Positions 9,026 to 17,944 of a DNA stretch of 64,000 nt are shown here, piece by piece. Both the position numbers and the translations under genes were made by a program. The first letter of the stretch is position 1, and each line of letters opens with the position of its first letter. The notes under the pieces were generated by a model, which searched no databases, had not been told where the DNA came from, and saw only the letters and a list, made by a program, of their open reading frames with translations. The DNA is from an uncultured Synergistaceae bacterium (GTDB lineage: Bacteria; Synergistota; Synergistia; Synergistales; Dethiosulfovibrionaceae), in the NCBI GenBank assembly GCA_902489135.1, contig CABTYW010000001.1, positions 20,651 to 84,650 of the forward strand. The letters are read 5' to 3'.

Positions 9026-9913
9026 ATGAAACGCACTTCCGTTCTCTATGCGGCGCTGGCGGGCGGCGTGATGATGCTGTCGGCGTCGGGCATTTTCTCA
9101 AAATTGGCGGCGGCTCCGCCGGCGATTATCGCTTTTTATCGACTGTTCATCACTGCGGCGGTGCTTTTCCCCTGGGTGATGCTCCATCCCCGCCGGCGCC
9201 GCGAAATTTTTCGTCCCGATCGACGGAATTTTTCGCTCTGCGCCACGGCAGGTTTCTTTCTGGCAGCCCATTATGTCATGTGGATCAGCTCCATCGGCTT
9301 CACGTCAGTTTCATGCGCCACGGTGCTTGCGGCGCTTCAGCCCATTTTCAACATGTTCTGGGGAAGACTGCTCCTCCATGAAAAAGTTTCGCGACGGTCT
9401 GTTGTGGGCTGCGCCGTTGCCATTGCGGGAACGCTGCTGATCGGCGGCGGCGATTTCCGCATCAGCGAAGCGGCGCTTTGGGGCGACGCTCTGGCGCTCC
9501 TTTCCGGCGCGGTGATCAGTCTCTATTTTCTGTCGGGACAGATGGCGCGCCGAAAGATGGGGGCCTTGACCTATTCCTTTCTCAGCTACGGAGCCGGCGC
9601 CGTCTTTCTCGCACTTTACGGCTTCTTCAGGGGAAACTCTTTCATCGGCTACGGCCGTGCCACGTGGGCCTGTTTCTTCGCTCTGGCTCTGATTTCCACC
9701 ATCGGCGGTCAAATGGTCTTCAATTTTCTGCTCCGATGGCTCAGCGCCACAACGGTGACGGCGGGCATTCTGGGCGAACCGCTGGGAACCTGCGTTCTGG
9801 CGATGATCTTTCTGGGAGAAAAGCTAACGCCCCAGCTGGCCGCCGGTATGGCGGTCATCGGCGCCGGTCTTGCGCTCTTTTTCGGCGGCAAAAACGAAAT
9901 GACGGCCAACTGA
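9026..9913 (+). CDS. EamA/DMT family transporter
   Basis: The 295-residue, ten-helix transporter has two EamA repeats. The second half includes FNFLLRWLSATTVTAGILGEP, the conserved stretch ending in 'xxEPLxxxxLAxxxLGE' seen in most DMT exporters. The start ATG 9026 follows AAGGAAGGA. It is transcribed alone, from its own promoter to the hairpin at 9961-10004. The substrate is unknown; it is only distantly similar to the EamA protein at 6458-7405. Confidence 0.85.
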   Translation: MKRTSVLYAALAGGVMMLSASGIFSKLAAAPPAIIAFYRLFITAAVLFPWVMLHPRRRREIFRPDRRNFSLCATAGFFLAAHYVMWISSIGFTSVSCATVLAALQPIFNMFWGRLLLHEKVSRRSVVGCAVAIAGTLLIGGGDFRISEAALWGDALALLSGAVISLYFLSGQMARRKMGALTYSFLSYGAGAVFLALYGFFRGNSFIGYGRATWACFFALALISTIGGQMVFNFLLRWLSATTVTAGILGEPLGTCVLAMIFLGEKLTPQLAAGMAVIGAGLALFFGGKNEMTAN

Positions 9914-9960
9914 GCGCCGATTCCATGGAGTTCGTGCGCCTCCGGTCGTTTTTCAAAAGC

Positions 9961-10004
9961 AACGGGACAGTTCCCCATAAAACCGGCGGAACTGTCCCGT
10001 TTTG
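9961..10004. terminator. Bidirectional terminator between eamA and a secreted-protein gene
   Basis: A 13-bp stem (9962-9974 with 9988-10000) is followed by TTTTGC. It sits between two converging genes. Confidence 0.75.
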
Positions 10005-10006
10005 CA

Positions 10007-10471
10007 TCAGAATTCGTTCAGCGTCAGCGAACCGTCTTCGCCGCTTATTCCCACGGAAAAGTTTCGCGTCTTTCCCTCTCCGTCCACATAGGAAATGCCG
10101 TTGTTGGGCAGATCTCCGTAAAAGACCGTCGTTACCGCAAGGGGATGTTCGGGCGTCAGCTCGTCAAGACAATGGAGCTCTTTGACGTCAAACACCGGCT
10201 TGCCCGCCTCGTCAATGTCCTTAAACTCCAGGGCCAGCACCTTGAAGTCCTTCACGGGGCCGGCGGCCATAAACAGGAGATCGACCTCAAACTCGCCGCT
10301 GGCAGCCACAAAGGGTTCGCCGGCGGACAGTCCGTCGGGGCAATCCTTCAGCCATATGGCCTTCACGGGAAGCTCCGACGCCCATGCCTGCGAAGCGGGC
10401 AGCGCCGAGGCCGCCAAAAAGGCCATGACGCCTGCCGCAAGAACCGCCAAGAACGCTCTTCCGTCTCTCAT
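10007..10471 (-). CDS. Small exported protein of unknown function
   Basis: The 154-residue protein starts at ATG 10471 behind TTGGAGGG. The first ~33 residues form a signal peptide: a basic start, a long Ala/Leu/Val core and a likely signal-peptidase I site after AWA. The mature part is acidic, has two cysteines and no family motif I recognise. The sequence resembles a beta-rich periplasmic domain, but that is only an impression. The gene lies downstream of the GNAT gene on the same strand and may be co-transcribed. Confidence 0.7.
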   Translation of the reverse strand: MRDGRAFLAVLAAGVMAFLAASALPASQAWASELPVKAIWLKDCPDGLSAGEPFVAASGEFEVDLLFMAAGPVKDFKVLALEFKDIDEAGKPVFDVKELHCLDELTPEHPLAVTTVFYGDLPNNGISYVDGEGKTRNFSVGISGEDGSLTLNEF

Positions 10472-10545
10472 GTTTTTCCCTCCAATTCTTTTGACGGCGC
10501 CGAGACCGCCGCCGGAAAATTCCGCCGGCCTTCCGGCCCTTCGCT

Positions 10546-10995
10546 TCAACGATTTTTCACTGTCCGCGGCGCGCCGTCGAGATTTTTGATCATGGGAACG
10601 TGGGGCGTCTTTTCGTCATAGAAGACGGAACCGCACACAACGTAGCCCGAGCGTCGATACAGCTCCGCGGCCGTACATTGCGCTCCCACGAGGACGCTCC
10701 CGGCGCCCTGCGCTCTGAGGAAGTCTTCGGCCTCCTTGAGCAGCGCCGACGCAATTCCGCGCCGACGAAAGTCACGGAGGACGGCTACGCGCCCGATGCG
10801 CCACCGGCCCGGCCCCTCGGGAAAGACGCGGCAGCAGCCGACGGGAACGCCTTCCAGCAGAGCCAGAATGTGACACGTTCCGGGGGCGCCGTCAATGTCG
10901 TCGAACTCGTTTTCATAGCCCTGTTCTTCCACAAAAACCTTTTGACGAATTATTCTCTCACCGTCGCTGACCGCCGCGCTCTTTTCAAATTCCAT
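10546..10995 (-). CDS. GNAT family N-acetyltransferase (ElaA/YjcF-like)
   Basis: The 149-residue protein has an early RQKVFVEEQGYENEFDDID segment typical of YjcF/ElaA-type acetyltransferases. The acetyl-CoA-binding motif A follows: RIGRVAVLRDFRRRGIASAL with the Q/RxxGxG/A pattern. The conserved aromatic C-terminal strand (LYRRSGYVVCG) is also present. The substrate is unknown. The start is ATG 10995, which has AGGAG upstream; an upstream in-frame start would add a lysine/arginine-rich nonapeptide without a ribosome site. Confidence 0.85.
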   Translation of the reverse strand: MEFEKSAAVSDGERIIRQKVFVEEQGYENEFDDIDGAPGTCHILALLEGVPVGCCRVFPEGPGRWRIGRVAVLRDFRRRGIASALLKEAEDFLRAQGAGSVLVGAQCTAAELYRRSGYVVCGSVFYDEKTPHVPMIKNLDGAPRTVKNR

Positions 10996-11084
10996 CAATT
11001 TTCTCCTCTTCCTTTTTTTCAAAGTTTATCTCAAAAGGGACCCTGTTGCAAGACGGGAAACAAGGCACCGACAACGGCGCCCCA

Positions 11085-11093
11085 TGCTATAAT
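11085..11093 (+). promoter_or_regulatory. Extended -10 promoter of the FAD-dehydrogenase operon
   Basis: TGCTATAAT at 11085-11093 is a perfect extended -10 element. No convincing -35 is visible. It lies about 48 bases before the start codon. Confidence 0.6.
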
Positions 11094-11140
11094 ATATTCG
11101 GCAAGGGATAATTTTTCGCATCATAAAGGACTGAGCCTCA

Positions 11141-12535
11141 ATGATCTATGACGCCATTATCGTCGGCGCGGGCCCCTCGGGCATTTTTGCGGCTCTGGAG
11201 CTGACGCGGCGGCACAAAAAAGTGCTGATTCTCGACAGAGGCCCGCTGATCGATCAACGTCAGTGTCCCATTCTGACGGGCAAGACCGATCACTGCGTCA
11301 ACTGTCCCTCCTGCGCCGTGGTGGCGGGATGGGGCGGCGCAGGGGCCGCTTCCGACGGCAAGCTGACGGTGACCACGGGCTTCGGCGGCAACCTTGAAGA
11401 GTTCGTGGGCAAGGACCGCCTTCAACGACTTATCGAAGAAGTGGACGCTTCCTTTGTGGCTTTCGGAGCCGACTGTCACTTTTACGAGCCCCGCGGCCCC
11501 GAGGTGAGCGACACCATAGGGCGCGCCGCAGCGGCGGGCATTAAAGTGCTTCCCGCAAAAATCCGCCATATCGGCACCGACGCCTCTCGGGAAGTGCTGG
11601 ACGCCATGTACCGACACTTAAAGGACAAATGCGAAATCCTTATGGAAACCGGCGTTCAATCCGTGCTGACCTGCGACGGCCACGTCGTGGGCGTAAGAAC
11701 CGACGACGGGGGCGAATTCCGGGGACACAGCGTCATCGTCGCCCCCGGACGAAGCGGTGCGGCATGGCTGGAAGGCATCATCGAAGAATTCAAAATGCCC
11801 ATCGGCTCCATGCCGGTGGACATCGGCGTTCGCGTTGAAGTTCCCGACAGCGTCTGCGAGGCACTGACGAGGAAATTTTACGAAGTCAAATGCATTTACA
11901 ACACGCCCACCTTCGACGACCGAGTGCGAACCTTCTGCATGAACCCCTCGGGCTTCGTGGTGTCGGAATACGACACGGCGCACCGTCTGGTGACGGCCAA
12001 CGGCCACAGCCTGAAGCACCGGCACTCGCAGAACACCAACTTCGCCATTCTGGTGACGAAAAATTTCACCAAGCCCTTTACCGATCCCATCGGCTATGCC
12101 ACTCACATCGCCCGTCTGGCCAACATGCTCGCCGGCGGAGGACTGTTGGTTCAGCGACTGGGTGACCTCAGAAACGGCCGGCGCTCCACGCCCGACCGAA
12201 TTGGCCGCGGAATGATCCCGCCAACGGGCCCCGCCGTCCCCGGCGATCTGAGTCTGGTGCTGCCTCACCGGCAGATGACGGACATTATCGAATTTCTTGA
12301 CGCGTTGAACGTCATTATGCCCGGCGTCAATCAGAGCGACACGCTGCTCTACGGCGTGGAGATCAAGCTGTATTCGCTGCGCGTCAGTCTCGGCAGCGAC
12401 ATGGCGGCTCCGGGCGTCAAAGGCCTGTACCTCGCAGGCGACGGCGCCGGCGTGAGCCGCGGCATCATTCAGGCCGCCGCCAGCGGTCTCGTGGCGGCAC
12501 GAAGCATCTGTGACGGATCTCATCTCTCACCATAA
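11141..12535 (+). CDS. FAD-dependent dehydrogenase (COG2509-type)
   Basis: The 464-residue flavoprotein has an N-terminal dinucleotide-binding fold (GAGPSG at 9-14, acidic end of the second strand at LILDRG). A CVNCPSC cysteine pair follows, then GWGGAGAASDGKL, a stretch typical of this uncharacterised dehydrogenase group. A second FAD contact near the C-terminus reads LYLAGDGAGVSRGI. The family is related to geranylgeranyl-reductase-like flavoproteins; the in vivo substrate is unknown. The ATG at 11141 follows AAAGGA. It heads a three-gene operon with the VIT-like protein and nudC. Confidence 0.8.
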   Translation: MIYDAIIVGAGPSGIFAALELTRRHKKVLILDRGPLIDQRQCPILTGKTDHCVNCPSCAVVAGWGGAGAASDGKLTVTTGFGGNLEEFVGKDRLQRLIEEVDASFVAFGADCHFYEPRGPEVSDTIGRAAAAGIKVLPAKIRHIGTDASREVLDAMYRHLKDKCEILMETGVQSVLTCDGHVVGVRTDDGGEFRGHSVIVAPGRSGAAWLEGIIEEFKMPIGSMPVDIGVRVEVPDSVCEALTRKFYEVKCIYNTPTFDDRVRTFCMNPSGFVVSEYDTAHRLVTANGHSLKHRHSQNTNFAILVTKNFTKPFTDPIGYATHIARLANMLAGGGLLVQRLGDLRNGRRSTPDRIGRGMIPPTGPAVPGDLSLVLPHRQMTDIIEFLDALNVIMPGVNQSDTLLYGVEIKLYSLRVSLGSDMAAPGVKGLYLAGDGAGVSRGIIQAAASGLVAARSICDGSHLSP

Positions 12536-12547
12536 GGAGGGAGTTAC

Positions 12548-13435
12548 ATGAACGAGCAAAATATTGACGAACAGAAAGTAAAACTTGGAGAAACGGCCCT
12601 GCAGGCGGCTCTGAAAGCTCAGCGCCGCACGGCCGAAGCCGCCGTGCTTTTTGACGCATTGGCGCCCCGTGCCGGCGCGGAAAGCGAAATCCTCAAGGCC
12701 GCCGCCGCAGAGAAAAAGGAATTGGCACGTTCTTTGTCGGAGCTGACGGGACAAACTCCCGCGCTTCGGCGGTTTCGAAAAATCTGGTGGAGCGCGCTGT
12801 CGCGCGTCTTCGGCAGCTCTTTTGTCATCAGCCGCATTGAAGCCGGAGAAGGTGCCGCCTTTAAAGAATTCGCCGCCGCCGTGGACGTGCCTCAAGCCCG
12901 GGAGTTCGGAGAAAAATCGGAGCAAATCAGCAAAAAACTGGACGGCGTCATGGACACCGCCGGTCTTCAGTCCATAAAATCCGCCGTCTACCGGCTTTAC
13001 GGCGCCGTCGTCCTCTTTGTGAGCATGCTTTCAGCCTTCGCCGTCTATTTCTCCCTGAAATCGGCCGCCAAGGCGGCGCTCTGCACCGCTTCCGCCTTCG
13101 TCCTCGCCGGAACGGCTGCCGCCTTTTCATCGCGCAGCGCCGCCGGACGAAGCTCCGCACTGCGCGGTGCCGTAGTCTTTGCCTTCGAGGCCGCCCTCAC
13201 GGCGCTGGTTCTGCTGTGGCCCTGCTTCGCCTTTCGCAGCACCTGGATCGCTCTGCCCGTCTCAGCGCTTTTCGCCGTCGCCGTTACCGCGGCGCTGGCC
13301 TATTTTGCGGCGGTGACGCGCCGTCAGAGCTTCACCGGCGTGTTTGTGGAAATGCTGATTACGGGAGCCATCGCCGCCGCCGCGTCGCCGCTTCTCATCT
13401 TCCTGCTGAAAGCCGGACTGAAATTCCATGGATGA
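12548..13435 (+). CDS. Membrane protein, possibly a degenerate VIT1/CCC1-like protein
   Basis: A 295-residue protein starting at ATG 12548 behind AAGGAGGG. Residues 1-140 are helical and soluble. They contain two heptad-like segments whose layout (LKAQRRTAEAAVLFDALA, then ALSRVFGSSFVISRIEAGEG) recalls the ferritin-like domain fused to VIT1/CCC1 iron/manganese transporters. Most Glu/His metal ligands expected in that domain are absent. Residues ~150-290 form about five transmembrane helices. I infer a distant VIT-family relative that has probably lost metal binding; a wholly different family cannot be excluded. It overlaps nudC by 8 bases. Confidence 0.4.
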   Translation: MNEQNIDEQKVKLGETALQAALKAQRRTAEAAVLFDALAPRAGAESEILKAAAAEKKELARSLSELTGQTPALRRFRKIWWSALSRVFGSSFVISRIEAGEGAAFKEFAAAVDVPQAREFGEKSEQISKKLDGVMDTAGLQSIKSAVYRLYGAVVLFVSMLSAFAVYFSLKSAAKAALCTASAFVLAGTAAAFSSRSAAGRSSALRGAVVFAFEAALTALVLLWPCFAFRSTWIALPVSALFAVAVTAALAYFAAVTRRQSFTGVFVEMLITGAIAAAASPLLIFLLKAGLKFHG

Positions 13436-14216
13436 TGAAAGCAAAGCCATAATATTTCAGGGGGACAACGTCCTCCTCTTTCAAGGACGTCTGCCCTCCG
13501 CCGAGGAAGCCGAAACGCTGCCGCTGCGCGACGCCGGCTCCTACGAAAATCTCGCCCCGGCGGGCTGTCTGTGGGGACGAACCGACGAAGGACCGCTGCC
13601 TCGAGGCTGGAGCGCTCTCGGCCGCCGCGATTTCGGGCTGCAATTCGGCTTGGCGGCCTTCCGCTTTATGAGCACGGGCTGGGGGCTCGCCGATTGGCAC
13701 CGTCAGTCACAATACTGCGGCGTCTGCGGCACGAAAATGATGCCCGCACCCGGCGAACGCGCCATGAAATGTCCCAGGTGCGGGCACATGCTTTTCCCGG
13801 TGATCTGTCCCGCCATGATTGTGGCCGTGGAGCGCCGCGGAAAGCTTCTGCTGGCAAAAAACCTTCAGCACAAGTTCAACCGTTACAGCGTTTTGGCGGG
13901 CTTCCTTGAAGTGGGAGAATCCCTCGAGGACGCCGTAGTGCGCGAAGTCCGCGAGGAAGTGGGCATTGAGGTGGACCGCGGCAGCGTTCAGTATTTGTCC
14001 AGTCAGTACTGGCCCTTTCCGAGGTCGCTCATGCTGGCCTGCCGCGCCCAGTGGAAAAGCGGCGAGCTTCGCCCCGACGGCACGGAAATCGGCGAGGCCC
14101 GCTGGTTTGCCCCCGAGGAAATCCCCGAGAACGTTCCCGGCGGAATTACCGTGGCCGGCGGGCTCATCCGCGATTTTCTCAAACGCCATGGCGTTGAGCC
14201 ATCACGGCAACTTTAA
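13428..14216 (+). CDS. nudC: NADH pyrophosphatase (RNA NAD-decapping Nudix hydrolase)
   Basis: The 262-residue enzyme cleaves NAD(H) to NMN(H) and AMP and can remove NAD caps from RNA. A four-cysteine zinc ribbon is intact (Cys97, Cys100, Cys115, Cys118). The Nudix box spans about residues 158-180, with the required Gly, REVREE and Gly positions. The NudC-specific SQPWPFP motif appears as SQYWPFP (192-198), so one proline is replaced by tyrosine. The start overlaps the upstream membrane-protein gene by 8 bases, which suggests translational coupling. Confidence 0.92.
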   Translation: MDDESKAIIFQGDNVLLFQGRLPSAEEAETLPLRDAGSYENLAPAGCLWGRTDEGPLPRGWSALGRRDFGLQFGLAAFRFMSTGWGLADWHRQSQYCGVCGTKMMPAPGERAMKCPRCGHMLFPVICPAMIVAVERRGKLLLAKNLQHKFNRYSVLAGFLEVGESLEDAVVREVREEVGIEVDRGSVQYLSSQYWPFPRSLMLACRAQWKSGELRPDGTEIGEARWFAPEEIPENVPGGITVAGGLIRDFLKRHGVEPSRQL

Positions 14217-14618
14217 CCTTCCTTCGAAATCGGCGCCGCCGCCGTTTAAGTGACGGCGGGTGACGCAATCATGCGGGGTTCGGGAGCGCCATGGGGACCT
14301 GTGCGTCGTCGTTTTCCTTTTACCTTACGGATTTTTCCCCAAAAGAACTTTTTCATCGGGAGAATTCCGGCCTCCGGGCTCTGCCGTTTTTTGCCCGATG
14401 AACCGAATTGTGTATCATTTGTCATCAGTTTTTAAGCCTTGACATAGGCAAAATACATTTAAAATACATTCTAAAATAAGATTAAAGATTTACTTTTTAG
14501 AAAATTCACATTATAATTTCGCGTTAACGGTACGCCGTTGACGTCAAAAATCCGGCATGCTGAAAAGAAAGGATTTTCCGGCTCAGTTGTCGGAAAATTC
14601 AGGAAAGGGTTGATGTTC
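14217..14618. other. Non-coding region between nudC and livJ
   Basis: It holds a GC-rich hairpin just after nudC (CCGCCGT/ACGGCGG, 14235-14258) and a larger imperfect stem (TTCATCGGG 14352-14360 with CCCGATGAA 14394-14402) that encloses a T6 run. The livJ promoter lies in an AT-rich tract from 14430 on. No credible gene is present. Confidence 0.5.
14489..14517 (+). promoter_or_regulatory. Promoter of the liv operon
   Basis: TTTACT at 14489-14494, a 17-base spacer and a consensus TATAAT at 14512-14517. A second possible promoter (TTGACA at 14439-14444 with TAAAAT at 14460) lies upstream with a short spacer. Confidence 0.65.
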
Positions 14619-15755
14619 ATGAGAAAAAGATGGTACGCATTGGCAACCGCTGTGACGTGCATGGGCGCTCTGGCCTCAGGCGCTTTCGCCGCCGAGGCTT
14701 TTAAACTGGGCGGCACGGGACCGCTGACGGGCGGCGCGGCCATTTACGGCAACGCGGCAAAGAACGGCGCACAGATTGCCGTGGACGAAATCAACGCTGC
14801 CGGCGGGCCCATCAAATTTGAGCTGAAGTACGAAGACGACACTCACGACGCCGAAAAAGCGGTGAACGCCTATAACGTGCTGAAAGACTGGGGAATGCAG
14901 CTTTCTCTGGGGTCCGTTACGTCGAAGCCCTGCGAAGCGACGGCGGCGGAGAACTTCGCCGACCGCATTTTCGCCCTCACCCCCTCGGCTTCCTCCGTAG
15001 CCGTCACCATGGATAAGGACAACGTCTTCCAGATGTGCTTCGTAGACCCCAATCAGGGATCCGCTTCAGCCCGCTACATCGCCGAGAAGAACCTGGGCTC
15101 TAAAATCGCCGTCATCTGGAAGAACGACGACGTCTATTCCAAAGGCATTCACGATACCTTCATCGAAGAGGCGCCCGCCCATAAACTGACCGTCGTCAGC
15201 GACACCACCTTTGCCGACGGCAACGACACGGACTTCTCGGTGCAGCTTTCCGAAGCGCGGCAGGCCGGTGCCGATCTGGTGTTCCTCCCCATGTACTATC
15301 AGCACGCCTCTTTAATTCTCGCTCAGGCGGCCGGCATGGGCTACGCCCCCAAATGGTTCGGCGTGGACGGAATGGACGGAATTTTGACCATGGAAGGCTT
15401 CAATACCGCTCTGGCGGAGGGCGTCATGCTTCTGACGCCTTTCAGCGCCGATTCAAAGGACCCCCGCAGCCAGGCCTTTGTGGCTGAATATCAGAAGCGC
15501 TTCGGGGAGATTCCCAATCAGTTTGCCGCCGACGCTTACGACTGCGTTTACGCCTACGCCCAGGCGCTGAGCGACACCAAAGCGACGCCCGACATGTCCG
15601 CCGAAAAGCTCAACGACCTGATGATCCAGCAGTTCACCACCATGACCTTCAACGGCATTACGGGCACCCACATGACCTGGAGCTCCAAGGGAGCCGTCAG
15701 CAAAGATCCCAAGGGCATGGTCATCAAAAGCGGCGTGTACGTGGGACTTGATTAA
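14619..15755 (+). CDS. livJ: Amino-acid ABC transporter, periplasmic binding protein
   Basis: The 378-residue protein is a family 1 (Leu/Ile/Val-type) solute-binding protein. Signal peptide residues 1-25 end in AFA before AEAFKLGG. The mature start, LGGTGPLTGGAAIYG, is the classic ligand-contact strand. The Ser/Thr-rich loop NxxxLTPSASSVAVT is the second ligand-binding element. The start is ATG 14619, nine bases after AGGAAAGGG; ATG 14613 is too close to that site. The ligand is probably a branched-chain or other neutral amino acid. The permease and ATPase genes follow after a hairpin that could lower their expression relative to this protein. Confidence 0.92.
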   Translation: MRKRWYALATAVTCMGALASGAFAAEAFKLGGTGPLTGGAAIYGNAAKNGAQIAVDEINAAGGPIKFELKYEDDTHDAEKAVNAYNVLKDWGMQLSLGSVTSKPCEATAAENFADRIFALTPSASSVAVTMDKDNVFQMCFVDPNQGSASARYIAEKNLGSKIAVIWKNDDVYSKGIHDTFIEEAPAHKLTVVSDTTFADGNDTDFSVQLSEARQAGADLVFLPMYYQHASLILAQAAGMGYAPKWFGVDGMDGILTMEGFNTALAEGVMLLTPFSADSKDPRSQAFVAEYQKRFGEIPNQFAADAYDCVYAYAQALSDTKATPDMSAEKLNDLMIQQFTTMTFNGITGTHMTWSSKGAVSKDPKGMVIKSGVYVGLD

Positions 15756-15871
15756 ATTTCGGTTTCGCCCCTTTTATTGAAAAACTGACGGCACAAGAGT
15801 CAGGGCCTCTTTTTCATCGAAGCGTTTTCATTTCAAAGGGGGCGAAGGGGCAGTTTATTCCTCCGCTTTCA

Positions 15872-15926
15872 GGGAGTGCCGTCGGAATGACCGCCATGGC
15901 GGCCTTTTGGCGGCACTTCCGTTTTT
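15872..15926 (+). terminator. Intercistronic attenuating hairpin between livJ and livH
   Basis: GGAGTGCCG (15872-15880) pairs, with one bulge, with CGGCACTTCC (15911-15920). An inner GACCGCCATGGCGGCC palindrome folds inside, and GTTTTT follows. Partial termination here would give more binding protein than permease. Confidence 0.55.
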
Positions 15927-15991
15927 CGATTTTCCGGCAGCGCCGACCGCCGCTTCAGTTGAGATTATTCCGTTAAATTCAGAGGTGTGCC

Positions 15992-16873
15992 ATGATTTTT
16001 CTGCATTACATTATCAGCGGGATCAGCCTGGGCAGCATTTATGCCATTATCGCCCTGGGATACACCATGGTTTACGGCATCGCCAGGATGCTGAACTTCG
16101 CCCACGGCGACGTGATTATGGTGGGGGCCTATGTGTGCTTTTATGCCGTCTTTCGGTTTCAGTTGCCTGCGGCATTGGGCGTCGTTCTGTCCGTCGTCCT
16201 GTGCACCGTACTGGGCGTCGTGGTGGAAAAACTGGCTTACAAACCGCTGCGCAACGTCCCCTCGCTGGCCGTGCTCATCACGGCCATCGGCGTGAGCTAT
16301 TTTCTCCAAAACACGGCGTTGCTGCTGTGGACGTCCAATCCCAAGATGTTCCCCTCCATTGTGGGGAACGGCGCAGTAAAGTTCTTCGACGGTCAGCTGT
16401 CGGTCTCCCTGGTCACGCTGGTCACCATCGTGTCATGCGTGGTCATCATGGCGGGGCTGTCGGCCTTCGTCTCCAAAACCCGTATGGGCATGGCCATGCG
16501 CGCCTGCGCCGAAGACAAAGCGGCGGCCCAGCTCATGGGCATCAACGTCAACGGCACGATTTCACTGACCTTCGCCATCGGCTCGGGACTGGCGGCCATA
16601 GCCGGCATTTTGCTCTGTTCGGCCTACCCCACTCTCATGCCCACCACGGGCTCTCTGCCGGGCATCAAAGCTTTTACCGCGGCCGTCTTCGGCGGCATCG
16701 GTTCCATTCCCGGCGCGCTGGTGGGCGGACTGCTGTTGGGCATCATTGAGATTTTCGCCAAGGCCTATATCTCCACGCAGCTTTCCGACGCGGTGGTCTT
16801 TACGGTTCTCATCGTCGTTCTGCTGGTCAGGCCGGCGGGACTTCTGGGACGTCACATTCAGGAGAAGGTTTGA
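15992..16873 (+). CDS. livH: Branched-chain amino acid ABC transporter permease
   Basis: The 293-residue, eight-helix permease begins with ISGISLGSIYAIIALGYTMVYGIARMLNFAHGD, the family signature reported here only in part: GYTMVYG and NFAHGD are the conserved contacts. The cytoplasmic EAA-like loop that docks with the ATPase is seen around MRACAEDKAAAQLMGINV. The ATG at 15992 follows GAGGTG. It pairs with LivM to form the transmembrane channel. Confidence 0.93.
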   Translation: MIFLHYIISGISLGSIYAIIALGYTMVYGIARMLNFAHGDVIMVGAYVCFYAVFRFQLPAALGVVLSVVLCTVLGVVVEKLAYKPLRNVPSLAVLITAIGVSYFLQNTALLLWTSNPKMFPSIVGNGAVKFFDGQLSVSLVTLVTIVSCVVIMAGLSAFVSKTRMGMAMRACAEDKAAAQLMGINVNGTISLTFAIGSGLAAIAGILLCSAYPTLMPTTGSLPGIKAFTAAVFGGIGSIPGALVGGLLLGIIEIFAKAYISTQLSDAVVFTVLIVVLLVRPAGLLGRHIQEKV

Positions 16874-16876
16874 GCC

Positions 16877-17944
16877 ATGAAAAAGATGATCAGTCTGAAG
16901 CGCTCCGAAGCCCGGCGGGTTTGGGGAAGTTATGCCTTCGTGGCTCTGTGTTACCTTATACTCAAGGGGATGATCGCCGGACACGCGCTGAGTTCCGCCA
17001 TGCGCGGAATGTTGGTGCCCATCTGCGCCTACGCCGTCATGGCGGTTTCGCTTAACCTGGTGGTGGGCATTCTGGGCGAGCTGTCCCTGGGACACGCGGG
17101 ATTTATGTCCGTCGGCGCCTTTTCCGGCGTCGCCTGCTCCATTCTGCTTCAGCCCTGGATTCCCTTCGGGCCGCTGCGGCTGGTGCTTTCTCTGCTCTGC
17201 GGAGCGACCTTTGCCGGCGCCGCGGGATTTCTCATCGGCATCCCCGTGCTGCGCCTGCGGGGCGACTATCTGGCCATTGTCACGCTGGCTTTCGGCGAAA
17301 TTATCAAAAGTCTGCTGAACAATTTCTACTTCGGCGTTGACCAAACAGGGCTTCATCTGTCCATGCTGAAAGACGCCACGGGGCTGCTGAAAGGCGGCCG
17401 AATGATCATTAACGGCCCCATGGGAATTGGAGGAATACGCAAGATCGCCACCTTCGGCGCCGGCACGCTGTTGCTTCTGCTGGCTCTGGTGATTGTCTAC
17501 GACCTGTGCAACAGCCGCTGGGGACGGGCTTTTATGGCCATCCGCGACGACCGGATTGCCGCCGAAAGCGTGGGCATCGACATCACGCGCTTCAAAATGA
17601 CGGCTTTCGTCATCTCGGCGGCGCTGGCGGGCGCAGCAGGCGCGCTCTTCGCCCAAAACTACTCTACCGTGGTGGCCAATAAATTCGACTTCAACACGTC
17701 CATTTTAATTCTGGTGTTCGTCGTTCTGGGCGGGCAGGGAAATCTCATGGGCTCCATCATCGCCGCCGCCGTGCTGACGGTGCTGCCCGAAAAGCTGCGG
17801 AATTTTCGCGATTACCGTATGCTCATCTACGCAGTGACGCTCATCGGCATCATGTTGGTCACCAACAACGCGACGCTGAGAGTTTTTTTCAGCAGGATCA
17901 ATCCCGCTTCTCAACGCGGCCGATCAAGGAGGTCTCGCTCATGA
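16877..17944 (+). CDS. livM: Branched-chain amino acid ABC transporter permease
   Basis: The 355-residue permease has a longer N-terminus than LivH and shows the LivM pattern: NLVVGILGELSLGHAGFM in the first half and a docking loop at FMAIRDDRIAAESVGID. It has about nine helices. The gene starts 3 bases after livH, with GGAGAAGG upstream, and overlaps livG by 4 bases (ATGA). The last 20 residues are Arg/Ser-rich. Confidence 0.93.
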   Translation: MKKMISLKRSEARRVWGSYAFVALCYLILKGMIAGHALSSAMRGMLVPICAYAVMAVSLNLVVGILGELSLGHAGFMSVGAFSGVACSILLQPWIPFGPLRLVLSLLCGATFAGAAGFLIGIPVLRLRGDYLAIVTLAFGEIIKSLLNNFYFGVDQTGLHLSMLKDATGLLKGGRMIINGPMGIGGIRKIATFGAGTLLLLLALVIVYDLCNSRWGRAFMAIRDDRIAAESVGIDITRFKMTAFVISAALAGAAGALFAQNYSTVVANKFDFNTSILILVFVVLGGQGNLMGSIIAAAVLTVLPEKLRNFRDYRMLIYAVTLIGIMLVTNNATLRVFFSRINPASQRGRSRRSRS

